Positions 55,773-64,000 of a DNA stretch of 64,000 nt are shown here, piece by piece; position 1 is the first letter of the stretch; each line of letters opens with the position of its first letter. The translations under genes were made by a program, and so were the position numbers. A model generated the notes under the pieces. It was not told where the DNA came from and searched no databases. It worked only from the letters and a program-made list of their open reading frames with translations. Origin of the DNA: Tolypothrix sp. FACHB-123 (lineage in GTDB: Bacteria > Cyanobacteriota > Cyanobacteriia > Cyanobacteriales > Nostocaceae); NCBI RefSeq assembly GCF_014697075.1, contig NZ_JACJRE010000023.1:1-64000 (forward strand), given 5' to 3'.

Positions 55773-56448
55773 TCTGAATAAACTTATATAAAGTATCTTA
55801 ACTTAAGCTTTCTTTAGGATTTTTTTCATTAAATGTGTTTTTTATGAAAAATCATAAAAATTTTTTATTGAGAATCGATTTTTATTAGATATTGAATTTG
55901 AGAGCAAGAAAATAATTCTGGACTCGAATATCCCTAGTTTAGACTGCAACTACCCTGAGTATTTTTACGAAAAAAGCTGAGAAACCTTGCTACTCAATAA
56001 ATTTTTGCTTTGATATCCTCAATTTTTGTACCAGTATAAAGTCTGCATTCTTAGGCACATCTATAGATAATATCAAAAATTAGGGTCAACGCCACAAATT
56101 CTCTCTGCAATAACATTTATCAATTTTTGCCCAGTAAGAGAGATTGAACGAGGTTGAAAGTCTTTCTGCATAGGAGTTACCTTGATTTACTCAGGGAGAA
56201 CTACAATTGAGAAGATGTGCATATTGATTCAGGTGGGTTTAACGAAAAAGGCTGTAAGAGACTTCCAACCAAAAAATAACCAATCACTATGCAGGCAGGG
56301 AGGTAGGAGGAATAAAGAAAAATCTCACTAAATAAATGGGGTAATTTATTCTCTGCAAATCCCTAAACCAAATGAATAAAAATCTTGATACTATCCTGAA
56401 TCACTAATTGATGTTCTCGGTTTTCCTGGTGTAAACCGGGGGGGTAAA
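55773..56448. other. Intergenic AT-rich region with one repeat element
   Basis: 675 bp without a gene. It contains a diverged GGGACTTCC-type element (56256-56366) just before the hybrid kinase and otherwise AT-rich DNA with TTTTTATT runs. Confidence 0.55.
56256..56366. repeat. GACTTCCAA-ended element, diverged copy
   Basis: AAGAGACTTCCAACCAAAAAATAACC at the left and TTCTCTGCAAATCCCTAA at the right, with CAGGGAGG...GAATAAAGAAAAAT inside. It is the same plan as the copy at 62399-62508. Confidence 0.6.
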
Positions 56449-59400
56449 GTGACTATATTTACAATAAATGTACTAATTATTGATGATTGCTTGGAAGACC
56501 GAGAAACTTATCGCCGTTACTTACTGCGGGATAAACAAAACACATACAGAATTTTAGAAGCAGAAACCGGGACACAGGCTTTAGAACTGTGTCGGCAACA
56601 AATTCCCGATGTGATTTTGCTTGATTATCTGCTGCCAGATAGAGATGGGCTAGAGTTACTCAACAAATTTAAGACTCTGTTAGGTCAAACAAACCCTCCG
56701 GTAATTATACTCACTGGTCAGGGAAATGAACAGGTAGCAGTACAAGCAATTAAAAGTGGTGCTGCTGAGTATTTAGTGAAAAGAGATACCACATCAACTC
56801 GTCTGTGTGTTGCTATTCAAAATGTATTAGAAAGAACTCGCTTGAGTAGGGATTTAGAAGAAAGCGAAGCACTTTTTAGAGCTACATTTAACCAAGCAGC
56901 TGTTGGTATCGCCCACGTAGGAATAGATGGACAATTGTTGCTAGTAAATCAGAAACTTTGTGATATTTTGGGCTATACTTGCGCAGAATTGCTCACGCAC
57001 AGATTGCAAGATATTACACATCCTGATGACCGAAATCTCGATTTGGATGAAGTTGAGCGGATTTTAGCTGGTGAAATCTCAAGTTACTCGCTAGAGAAAC
57101 GCTACATCCGTTACGACAATACGCATATTTGGATTGATTTAACTGTATCTGTAGTTCGCAAAAAATCTGGTGAACCAGAATATTTGCTCTGTGTCATTCA
57201 AGACATTAGCGATCGCAAAGGCTTAGAAATAGAGCGCAACCAAGCAGAAATGGCACTGGGAGCTAGTGAAGAACGGCTACGCCTAGCCTTGGAATTGAAT
57301 TCCATTGGTATGTGGGAATGGGATGCGGTGACAGGAAACGTGAGTTGGAATGATTACAACTACCGCTTGTTGGGCTATCAGCCAGGAGAAGTTGAGCCTA
57401 GCTATAATCTTTGGCACGATCACATTTACCCCGATGACGTAGCTGAAGTTGACCGAAAGCTTGCTCAAGCTCTAGCAAATCAGACCGATTATGAAGCTGA
57501 GTTACGGGTGATTTTAGCTGATGGCAGTATTCGCTGGCTACTGGGCAAAGGACGAGGAATATACGATGAGTCAGGACAACCCCTACGGATGATAGGCGTG
57601 AGTTTTGATATCAGCGATCGCAAACAGGCAGAAATTGAAATTCGCAGATTTGTTTCCTTGGCGGATAACAGTTCAGAATTTATTGGCATGTGCGACATGA
57701 ATTTTGTGCCCTTTTATCTCAATGAAGCGGGCAAACAAATGGTCGGATTAGATGACATTCAGCAATATAAGGAAACACCTGTCAGAGAATTTTTCTTTCC
57801 CGAAGATCAGGATTTTATCATCAATGAATTTTTCCCGCGTGTTTTGCGTGAAGGACGAGCAGAAGTAGAAATTCGTTTCCGTCATTTCAAGACAGGGGAA
57901 GCATTATGGATGGTTTACAGCGTTTATTACATTAAAGATACCAACGACCAGCTAATTGGTCTAGCAACCATTAGCCGCAATATTAGCGATCGCAAACAAG
58001 CCGAAGAAAAAATCCGCGAACAGGCTGCTTTGCTTGATGTTGCTACCGATGCCATTTTTGTTCGTGATTTAGAACATCATATCCTTTATTGGAACTCTAG
58101 TGCTGAACGTGTATACGGCTGGCAAGCAGCAGAAGTACTGGGAAAAAATTGTTGTGAGTTTTTATGCCAGCAACCATTGTCATCTATGTCAGAGGCTCTC
58201 AAAACAGTTACTGAGAAAGGAGAATGGCATGGTGAAATCAATAAAATCACCAAATCGGGACAAGAAATCATTGTCCAAAGTCGCTGGACGCTGATGCTTC
58301 CTGAAGCGAGGCAAGCACAATCTATTCTTGTCGTTGATACCGATATCACGGAAAAAAAACATTTAGAGCAACAGTTTTATCGGGCACAACGGCTAGAAAG
58401 TTTAGGTACATTAGCCAGCGGTATTGCCCATGATTTAAATAACATCCTCACACCCTTGCTGGCAGTTGCCCAACTCTTACCTCTGAAACTTCCCCATTTG
58501 GATGAGAAAAATCAGCGACTCTTGAAAATCTTGGAAGACAACTCTAAACGTGGTGCCGAACTAGTCAAGCAAATTACAGCCTTTGCCCGAGGAGCAGAAG
58601 GGAAGCGCGTTCTTCTACAACCAAGACACCTAATCAAAGAAATTGAGCGAGTAATTAAAAGTACATTTCCCAAAGAAATTGAAATTTGTATTGATATAAC
58701 AACGGCAAATCTTTGGACAGTCTTAGCAGATCCCACCCAAATACATCAGGTATTGATGAATTTGTGTGTTAATGCTCGTGATGCTATGCCCGATGGGGGA
58801 ACTCTGACAATTTCTGCGGAAAATTTTTATGTCGATCAAAACTATGCCCAGATGAATCTCGAAGCAAAAGTTGGTAAATACGTAGTTATCACTGTGTCAG
58901 ATACAGGCTGCGGCATACCAAAAGAGTTATTAGATCGTATTTTTGAACCCTTTTTTACAACCAAAGAACTAGGAAAAGGCACAGGATTAGGCCTTTCCAC
59001 TATTATTGGTATAATCAAAAACCACAATGGTTTTGTCAAGGTGGATAGTGAGGTAGGCAAGGGCAGTCAATTTCAAGTATACTTGAGTGCTAGTGACACT
59101 CCCACAACAGAAGAAACTGATAATTCACAGATAGCAAAAGGAAACAGTGAATTAATTTTGGTTGTGGATGACGAACCATTTGTTCGGGATATTGCCAAAA
59201 CTTCACTAGAAGAGTTCAACTATAGAGTGCAGATTGCCAGTGATGCTATTGAGGCGTTCTTGTTCTATGCACAACACAAAACTGAAATCAGCTTAGTGCT
59301 GATGGATATACAAATGCCGCATATTGATGGATTTAAAGCGATTCGCGTCCTGCAACAAATGAATCCCGCCATCAAAATTATTGTCATTAGTGGTATCAAA

Positions 59401-59514
59401 TCCAACCAAAATTTGTTAGAAACTAGAGGTATTAATGTGCAAGGATTTTTATCCAAGCCATACACGATTAAGGAATTGTTAGACACTATTAAACTTGTTT
59501 TGAGTGCGCCATAG
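56449..59514 (+). CDS. Hybrid sensor histidine kinase: receiver - PAS x4 - kinase - receiver (1021 aa)
   Basis: Cytoplasmic signalling protein without membrane segments. The N-terminal receiver has Asp59 (DVILLDYLLPDRDG). Four PAS/PAC units follow (about 140-265, 275-395, 400-520, 525-650), each ending in ...ISDRK or the like. The kinase has His661 (GIAHDLNNILTPLL) and ATP-binding GTGLGLSTIIG. The C-terminal receiver (about 895-1020) has LVLMDIQMPHIDG. Start is GTG after GGGGGGTAAA. The signal sensed and the output are unknown; no chromophore Cys is evident in the PAS units. Confidence 0.9.
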   Translation: MTIFTINVLIIDDCLEDRETYRRYLLRDKQNTYRILEAETGTQALELCRQQIPDVILLDYLLPDRDGLELLNKFKTLLGQTNPPVIILTGQGNEQVAVQAIKSGAAEYLVKRDTTSTRLCVAIQNVLERTRLSRDLEESEALFRATFNQAAVGIAHVGIDGQLLLVNQKLCDILGYTCAELLTHRLQDITHPDDRNLDLDEVERILAGEISSYSLEKRYIRYDNTHIWIDLTVSVVRKKSGEPEYLLCVIQDISDRKGLEIERNQAEMALGASEERLRLALELNSIGMWEWDAVTGNVSWNDYNYRLLGYQPGEVEPSYNLWHDHIYPDDVAEVDRKLAQALANQTDYEAELRVILADGSIRWLLGKGRGIYDESGQPLRMIGVSFDISDRKQAEIEIRRFVSLADNSSEFIGMCDMNFVPFYLNEAGKQMVGLDDIQQYKETPVREFFFPEDQDFIINEFFPRVLREGRAEVEIRFRHFKTGEALWMVYSVYYIKDTNDQLIGLATISRNISDRKQAEEKIREQAALLDVATDAIFVRDLEHHILYWNSSAERVYGWQAAEVLGKNCCEFLCQQPLSSMSEALKTVTEKGEWHGEINKITKSGQEIIVQSRWTLMLPEARQAQSILVVDTDITEKKHLEQQFYRAQRLESLGTLASGIAHDLNNILTPLLAVAQLLPLKLPHLDEKNQRLLKILEDNSKRGAELVKQITAFARGAEGKRVLLQPRHLIKEIERVIKSTFPKEIEICIDITTANLWTVLADPTQIHQVLMNLCVNARDAMPDGGTLTISAENFYVDQNYAQMNLEAKVGKYVVITVSDTGCGIPKELLDRIFEPFFTTKELGKGTGLGLSTIIGIIKNHNGFVKVDSEVGKGSQFQVYLSASDTPTTEETDNSQIAKGNSELILVVDDEPFVRDIAKTSLEEFNYRVQIASDAIEAFLFYAQHKTEISLVLMDIQMPHIDGFKAIRVLQQMNPAIKIIVISGIKSNQNLLETRGINVQGFLSKPYTIKELLDTIKLVLSAP

Positions 59515-59622
59515 GGCAATTGGGGATGAAAAAAGCCAATCTCAAATCTGACTGGCTCACTAGGGAACATCACTAATTGCTAGGCTAGAAATGGCCGATT
59601 TTAAACAGAGGGAATCAAAAAC

Positions 59623-59850
59623 ATGCCACACACAATTGTTACCGATGTCTGTGAAGGCATTGCTGACTGCGTAGATGCTTGTCCAGTAGCCTGCATTCAT
59701 GATGGGCCTGGTAAAAATGTCAAAGGAACCGATTGGTACTGGATTGACTTTGCTACCTGTATTGATTGTGGCATCTGTATTCAAGTATGCCCCGTAGAAG
59801 GCGCGATCGTTCCCGAAGAACGACCAGACTTGCAAAAAACGCCAGAATAG
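59623..59850 (+). CDS. Small bacterial-type ferredoxin (75 aa)
   Basis: Ferredoxin with two cysteine clusters: C-x5-C-x3-C-P-x2-C near residues 8-22 (CEGIADCVDACPVAC) and C-x2-C-x2-C-x3-CP near 47-57 (CIDCGICIQVCP). It probably carries one or two iron-sulfur centres. 75 residues, no signal. It lies alone on the + strand between the hybrid kinase and an ABC ATPase. Confidence 0.9.
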   Translation: MPHTIVTDVCEGIADCVDACPVACIHDGPGKNVKGTDWYWIDFATCIDCGICIQVCPVEGAIVPEERPDLQKTPE

Positions 59851-60032
59851 TCCATAGTCCAGGATTAAGGTAGAGGCGAGGGGAGCAGGGAAGGGAAATG
59901 AAGGAAACAGGGGAGACAAGGGGAATGAGGGAGAAATAGCAATTTCAAATGCCCAATGCCTCATACCCAATGCCCCATGCCCAATGCCTCATGCCCAATG
60001 CCCCATGCCCAATAACAAATGACTATTGACAA

Positions 60033-60758
60033 ATGACTATTGACTATTTACTAGACGTTCAAAATGTTCATGCTGGATATATTAAAGATGTAGATATCCT
60101 GCAAGGTGTGAATTTTCGAGTAGAAGCTGGGGAATTAGTAACCGTAATCGGCCCTAATGGTGCGGGTAAATCTACCTTAGCAAAAACCATTTTTGGATTA
60201 TTAACTCCCCACACAGGCGCAATTACCTTTAAAGGTGAAAATATTGCTGGCTTAAAGTCGAATCAAATTGTGCAGCGGGGAATGTGTTACGTTCCGCAAA
60301 TTGCTAATGTGTTTCCATCCCTGAGTATTGAAGAAAATTTAGAAATGGGGGCTTTTGTGCGGAATGTGCCCTTAAAGCCCCTCAAAGATAAAATATTTAC
60401 CATGTTTCCGCGATTAAGCGATCGCCGTCGTCAACGGGCTGGTACCCTTTCCGGTGGAGAACGTCAGATGTTAGCAATGGGTAAAGCTTTGATGCTGGAA
60501 CCAAGTTTACTGCTTTTAGATGAACCCTCTGCCGCTTTATCCCCCATCTTGGTGACACAAGTATTTGAGCAAATTAAACAAATCAACCAAGGGGGTACAG
60601 CAATTGTTCTTGTAGAACAAAATGCCCGTAAAGCCCTAGAAATGGCCGATCGCGGTTACGTATTAGAATCTGGACGCGATGCTATCACAGGCCCTGGGAG
60701 AGAGTTATTAAATGACCCCAAAGTCGCAGAATTATATCTAGGTGCAGGGAGACATTAG
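60033..60758 (+). CDS. ABC transporter ATP-binding protein, LivF-like (241 aa)
   Basis: ATPase of the branched-chain or neutral amino-acid importer type. Walker A GPNGAGKSTLAK (about 40), signature LSGGERQMLAMG (about 140), Walker B LLLLDEPSAALSP (about 165) and H-loop region VLVEQNARKAL (about 193). The LivF-type ends LGAGRH. No partner subunits are adjacent; the other transporter genes must be elsewhere. Start ATG follows several in-frame alternative starts in a repeat-derived leader. Confidence 0.88.
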   Translation: MTIDYLLDVQNVHAGYIKDVDILQGVNFRVEAGELVTVIGPNGAGKSTLAKTIFGLLTPHTGAITFKGENIAGLKSNQIVQRGMCYVPQIANVFPSLSIEENLEMGAFVRNVPLKPLKDKIFTMFPRLSDRRRQRAGTLSGGERQMLAMGKALMLEPSLLLLDEPSAALSPILVTQVFEQIKQINQGGTAIVLVEQNARKALEMADRGYVLESGRDAITGPGRELLNDPKVAELYLGAGRH

Positions 60759-60794
60759 GGACTAGGGGCTAGGGGCTAGGGAAGGGGGACAAGG

Positions 60795-60905
60795 AATTTT
60801 AGATTTTAGATTTTAGATTTTAGATTCAAACCCAATCCAAAATTGCAAATCCAAAATCCAAAATTGAATTGCCCAATGCCCCATGCCCAATGCCCAAAAC
60901 TTAAA
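60795..60905. repeat. TTTTAGA tandem tract, third copy, plus CCCCATGCCC tract
   Basis: GGAATTTTAGATTTTAG, then AATCCAAAATTGCAAATCCAAAATCC and GCCCAATGCCCCATGCCC. Same composite as at 11682-11765 and about 16164-16235. Confidence 0.7.
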
Positions 60906-60994
60906 TCACTCTTAAACGGTGTCAGCGGGTACTCTTGTATCTGGCTGAATTTTGCTATCTTCCAGGCAACAACGAAACGTTGTCAGGTAGATGA

Positions 60995-61735
60995 ATGGCT
61001 AGAATTAATGGATTTATTGGGCGGCGTAATTTTTTACATTTAGCTGGGTTGGGTGGCGTTACTATTGGGGCTATTGTTGGGACTGGCGGTATACTTTGGA
61101 ACAAAGAACCATCTTTAGCTGAAGATCCATTTGTTGATGGTGTCAAAAGACCAAAACCAGTTAATCCGCAAACTGCATTAAACAGATTGATAGCCGGAAA
61201 TCAACGATTTACCAGAGGTAAGCGTCTTCTTCCTCGTCAATCTAAGTTTCGCTTGCAAGAAACTGTTGCAGCTCAATATCCATTTGCTGCTATATTAGGC
61301 TGTGCTGATTCACGAGTACCCGCAGAAATTGTCTTCGATCAAGGATTAGGCGATTTATTTGTGGTGCGAGTAGCTGGTAATATCGCCTCCCCAGAGGCTA
61401 TAGGTAGCTTGGAATATGCGACATCAGTATTAGGTACGCAACTCATTTTAGTTTTAGGTCATGCGAAATGTGGTGCAGTTCACGCAGCCGTTGAGGGTAA
61501 ACCGCTTCCTGGCAGAATTGGTGCTTTTGTCGAAGAAATTAAACCGGCTGTAGAAATTGCTAAAAAGAAAAATGGCAGTTTAGAAGCAAATACTATTATT
61601 GCTAATGTGCAATATCAGGCAGAACATTTAGCTGAACGCTCTACGATTTTAGGCAATTTAATTCAGCAAGGTAAATTGAAAATTGTTGGTGGTTATTATG
61701 ATTTGGCTACCGGGAAAGTGACGATGCTTTTTTAA
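60995..61735 (+). CDS. Exported beta-type carbonic anhydrase (246 aa)
   Basis: Interconverts CO2 and bicarbonate. The N-terminus GRRNFLHLAGLGGVTIGAIVG has twin arginines before a hydrophobic stretch (about 10-35), a Tat-type signal or membrane anchor, so it is likely in the periplasm or lumen. Active-site residues are present: Cys and Asp of GCADSRVPAEIVF (about 103-107), and His and Cys of LVLGHAKCGAV (about 158-162). VVRVAGNI and LEYATSVLG are typical. Start ATG 60995. It resembles the EcaB group of cyanobacterial beta carbonic anhydrases. Confidence 0.92.
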   Translation: MARINGFIGRRNFLHLAGLGGVTIGAIVGTGGILWNKEPSLAEDPFVDGVKRPKPVNPQTALNRLIAGNQRFTRGKRLLPRQSKFRLQETVAAQYPFAAILGCADSRVPAEIVFDQGLGDLFVVRVAGNIASPEAIGSLEYATSVLGTQLILVLGHAKCGAVHAAVEGKPLPGRIGAFVEEIKPAVEIAKKKNGSLEANTIIANVQYQAEHLAERSTILGNLIQQGKLKIVGGYYDLATGKVTMLF

Positions 61736-61840
61736 TAGCAATTCAATAAAAATATGAATCTAGCCTTTGGGAACACTTTTTGTCTACAGATGAATTTCGC
61801 TATGAGCCAGTAAATTCAGTTCCTTGTGGGGAAAAACGTC

Positions 61841-61981
61841 ATACCAATTCCAGAAAAAAATGATACAGATGCGTAGGTTGGGTTGAACAGAGTGAAACCC
61901 AACAAATGCAAGACTTTGGAGTGTTGGGTTTCGTTCCTCAACCCAACCTACATCCACATCATATTTTTTGTGAAATGGTAT
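61841..61981. repeat. ATACCAATT-ended element with nested GTAGGTTGGGTTGA palindrome
   Basis: Outer arms ATACCAATTCCAGAAAAAAATGAT / ATCATATTTTTTGTGAAATGGTAT. The inner element 61873-61951 has arms GTAGGTTGGGTTGA / TCAACCCAACCTAC. The same inner core lies at 62816-62879 inside different outer arms. Confidence 0.7.
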
Positions 61982-62099
61982 CACGTTAAGTTTTTTTGCT
62001 CCCAAAGCGCCAACTTTATCATTTACACATATTCAGTACTCATTTTTATATTTTGTGTAAACAAAAATAGCGATCGCTTTCTCATTTATCTAAATCAAG

Positions 62100-62400
62100 T
62101 ACTCATTTTCATGTTTTCAGTAAGCCAAAAGCCATTTCACTTTCTCGTTAAGCCTTTTCGCCTTCTCATTTTAGTGTTTTCCGCAAGTGAAATACCATTT
62201 CACCTACTCAAAAAGCCTTAACACTTACTCATTTCGGTGAATCACACACTCATTTTGGTGTTTTCCGCAGGTAAAAAGCCTTAACACTTACTCATTTCGG
62301 TGAATCGCGCACTCATTTTGGTGTTTTCCGCAGGTAAAAAGCCTTAACACTTACTCATTTCGGTGAATCGCGCACTCATTTTGGTGTTTTCCGCAGGTAA
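62100..62400. repeat. 63-bp tandem repeat, three exact-step copies with decayed copies before
   Basis: ACACTTACTCATTTC starts at 62221, 62284 and 62347, an exact 63-bp step, each unit ending in GTGTTTTCCGCAGGTAA. Shorter decayed units (TCATTTT...GTTTTC) precede it from about 62100. No open frame of interest follows it. Confidence 0.8.
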
Positions 62401-62508
62401 GGGACTTCCAACTAAAAAAATATCCCGTCGCTGAGTAGTCAGGGAGCAGGGGGAGAAAGAAAAATATTATCTGAGTAAATTGGATAATTTATTTTCTGGA
62501 AGTCCCTA
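62399..62508. repeat. AGGGACTTCC-ended element
   Basis: GGGACTTCCAACTAAAAAAATA at the left and TTATTTTCTGGAAGTCCCT at the right are inverted. It abuts the 63-bp array. A diverged copy lies at 56256, with fragments near 9978 and 46757. Confidence 0.75.
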
Positions 62509-62768
62509 AAAAAGTATATTGCTTGCTCAAAAATTGCGATGTCGGACAATAAGTGGCTGTGTAGCTAAGCTTTGTTGTTTTGTGCAATGCCGAAGGCGGG
62601 CTACGCCTACGCACTTATTCTCAAATCAAATTGGATAATTGAAGGTAGAAGCCTAAAAGGTAGTGACACTGTATGTTAAAAAATACGTCATATTTTTAAC
62701 ATATATAGAATCCGATTAAAATATGTATTATGAGAACCAAAGCCTAATTAACCATGAGTGTCATAGTG

Positions 62769-62904
62769 CAATACAGTTCAGTTAGCGCCAAAAACCTTAA
62801 GTTGCGTAGGTTGGGTTGAGGAACGAAACCCAACATTTTCAGGAGTTTGTTGGGTTTCACTTCGTTCAACCCAACCTACAATTATCCTTAACTGAACCGT
62901 ATTG
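62769..62904. repeat. CAATACAGTTCAGTTA-ended element with nested palindrome
   Basis: Outer arms CAATACAGTTCAGTTA (62769-62784) and TAACTGAACCGTATTG (62889-62904). The inner palindrome at 62816-62879 has GTAGGTTGGGTTGA arms and is shared with 61873-61951. Confidence 0.75.
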
Positions 62905-63026
62905 TGTCATAGTGTTAATCTGGGTATTAGCGGTGAGTATAATTTCGTAGTCAGAAATTAAAGCCTGTTTTTTCAGTACTAGCATGACTCACATTATCAA
63001 CCATCAGTTTTAGCAAAATATTTAAG

Positions 63027-63386
63027 ATGTCAGAATTTAGAAATCTTCCAGAATGGGATAAAGCCCATGAACTTACAGTAGCAGTTTATGATTTAACCAG
63101 AAATTTTCCCGACGATGAATTACTAGGTTTAACGCAACAAATACGTTTAGCTGCTTCTGCTGTCCCGATTAAAATTGCTCAGGGAAGCCATCGCGATGAA
63201 ATAGAAGCAAAACTAGATTTTTTGGAAATGGCTAGAGATGCAGCCATAGAGATGGAATATTACTTGCTGCTGTGTTATGAGTTAGAACTGGTGCAACCTT
63301 CAGATTACGATCGCCTTGTCAGCGGCATCGTGGAAGTGAAAGAATTACTAGAAAATACGATTGAGAAACTCAGCCGCAATTATTAA
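63027..63386 (+). CDS. Four-helix-bundle protein (119 aa)
   Basis: Belongs to the small S23-like four-helix-bundle family first seen in rRNA intervening sequences and now common as free genes. 119 residues: NLPEWDKAHELTVAVYDLTRNFP, LTQQIRLAASAVPIKIAQGSHR, FLEMARDAAIEMEYYLLLCYELEL and VKELLENTIEKLSRNY form the four helices. The function is unknown. Its stop codon TAATGA overlaps the start of the JAMM gene, suggesting translational coupling. Confidence 0.85.
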   Translation: MSEFRNLPEWDKAHELTVAVYDLTRNFPDDELLGLTQQIRLAASAVPIKIAQGSHRDEIEAKLDFLEMARDAAIEMEYYLLLCYELELVQPSDYDRLVSGIVEVKELLENTIEKLSRNY

Positions 63387-63844
63387 TGATTCTGCGACTT
63401 CTTCCCCAACACCAAGAAATTATCCGTAGCCATGCCGAAAGCGCTTACCCCGATGAATGTTGCGGTATAATTTTGGGTCACGGGTTGAGTGAAAGCAAAA
63501 CTGTTGTGGAAGTGATGCCCACAGAAAATGCCTGGAATAATACAATAGATGATTTCCCAGGCGATCGCACTCAGGAGACCCCACGCCGAAGATATGCGAT
63601 CGCACCTCAAGTAATGTTACAAGCACAAAGAACAGCCCGCGATCGCGCCTTGAATATTATCGGTATTTACCATTCCCACCCCGACGCACCCGCTATACCT
63701 TCCGAATGCGATCGCCTCTATGCTTGGCCTGAATACTCGTATATAATAGTTTCCGTTCAAAAAGGCAAAGCGGAAAAACTCCAAAGCTGGAGTCTAGATG
63801 ATAATCATCAATTCCAACTAGAAGTAATTAACAACATAATTTGA
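63386..63844 (+). CDS. M67-family (JAMM/MPN) metallopeptidase (152 aa)
   Basis: JAMM metalloprotease of the bacterial Mec/CysO-cleaving type. The zinc motif is IYHSHPDAPAIPSECD (about residues 93-108), with an upstream Glu in ECCGIILG (about 25). It may remove C-terminal residues from a ubiquitin-like sulfur carrier. It overlaps the preceding gene by one base and is followed, 66 bp on, by a MoeB/ThiF-like gene, consistent with a sulfur-carrier activation pathway. Confidence 0.9.
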   Translation: MILRLLPQHQEIIRSHAESAYPDECCGIILGHGLSESKTVVEVMPTENAWNNTIDDFPGDRTQETPRRRYAIAPQVMLQAQRTARDRALNIIGIYHSHPDAPAIPSECDRLYAWPEYSYIIVSVQKGKAEKLQSWSLDDNHQFQLEVINNII

Positions 63845-63910
63845 ACAACTGCTGAATACGGATATCATTTTTCGCTACGATTAATAATCCGCCCTCCACG
63901 GAAAATTGCT

Positions 63911-64000
63911 ATGCTCAATCCCAATCTGGAAGAAATCCAGTTAACCAAAGACGATTACGAACGCTACTCCCGCCACCTAATTTTGCCGGAAGTGGGACTA
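63911..64000 (+). CDS. moeB: MoeB/ThiF-type adenylyltransferase, N-terminus only
   Basis: Partial gene, cut by the window end after 30 residues: MLNPNLEEIQLTKDDYERYS then RHLILPEVGL, the diagnostic start of E1-like MoeB proteins. Its position after a JAMM peptidase fits a molybdopterin or cysteine sulfur-carrier cluster. The rest lies outside the window. Confidence 0.8.
   Translation, partial: MLNPNLEEIQLTKDDYERYSRHLILPEVGL

Noticed and set aside
61883-62221. 112-codon frame in the repeat-rich gap
   Set aside because: It spans the end of a palindromic element and the decayed 63-bp repeats. Hydrophobic composition comes from TTT-rich DNA.

Overview
The window is chromosomal DNA of a filamentous, probably heterocyst-forming cyanobacterium of the Nostoc/Calothrix/Tolypothrix (Fremyella) kind. 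Evidence for this is the abundance of the HIP1 octamer GCGATCGC, the many short intergenic repeats typical of Nostocales, two phycocyanin operons, PcyA, a rod-core linker set, and many PAS/GAF kinases. No insertion sequence with a transposase, no CRISPR array and no rRNA operon was seen.

Layout. 1-5.6 kb: the tail of an unknown gene, then a giant STAND NTPase/TPR/coiled-coil/WD40 protein. 5.6-6.5 kb: two abutting tandem arrays (29-bp and 21-bp periods). 6.5-33.7 kb: mostly housekeeping and transport genes (Uma2 nuclease, leuB, pilD, accD, MFS, two sugar-type ABC binding proteins, a UbiH-type hydroxylase, an unusual cNMP/AAA/polyferredoxin fusion, yebC, a subtilase, an HlyD adaptor, an NmrA-type SDR, a TPR protein, aroC, a stand-alone DXCF-type GAF photosensor candidate, a PabA-PabB fusion and an HTH protein).

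33.9-55.7 kb is the core of the window: a light-harvesting and light-colour acclimation island. On the minus strand there is a cpcL (membrane-anchored rod linker) - ccaS (green/red cyanobacteriochrome kinase) - cpcD-like - cpcG series, divergent from ccaR. A CcaR-type G-box lies between them. Next come a CpcD-domain orphan, a cupin, an SNase-like protein, rcaC (the master regulator of type 3 chromatic acclimation, with D51, the HPt His and the C-terminal Asp all present) and pcyA. The red-light type operon cpcB2A2H2I2D2 follows, with an exact RcaC L-box (TTGCACA-N4-TTGCACA) about 0.38 kb upstream, and then the cpcB1A1EF operon. The island therefore holds two distinct light-colour output systems (CcaS/CcaR with its G-box, and RcaC with its L-box), plus pigment synthesis (PcyA), chromophore attachment (CpcE/F), antenna proteins and all linkers. 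RcaE, RcaF and phycoerythrin genes are not in the window.

56.4-64 kb: a large hybrid histidine kinase, a small ferredoxin, a LivF-type ABC ATPase, an exported beta-carbonic anhydrase, a 1.3-kb repeat-rich gap with nested palindromic elements and a 63-bp tandem repeat, a four-helix-bundle protein, a JAMM metallopeptidase and the start of a MoeB/ThiF-type gene cut by the window edge.

All family assignments come from reading the translated sequences against remembered families; no database search was run.
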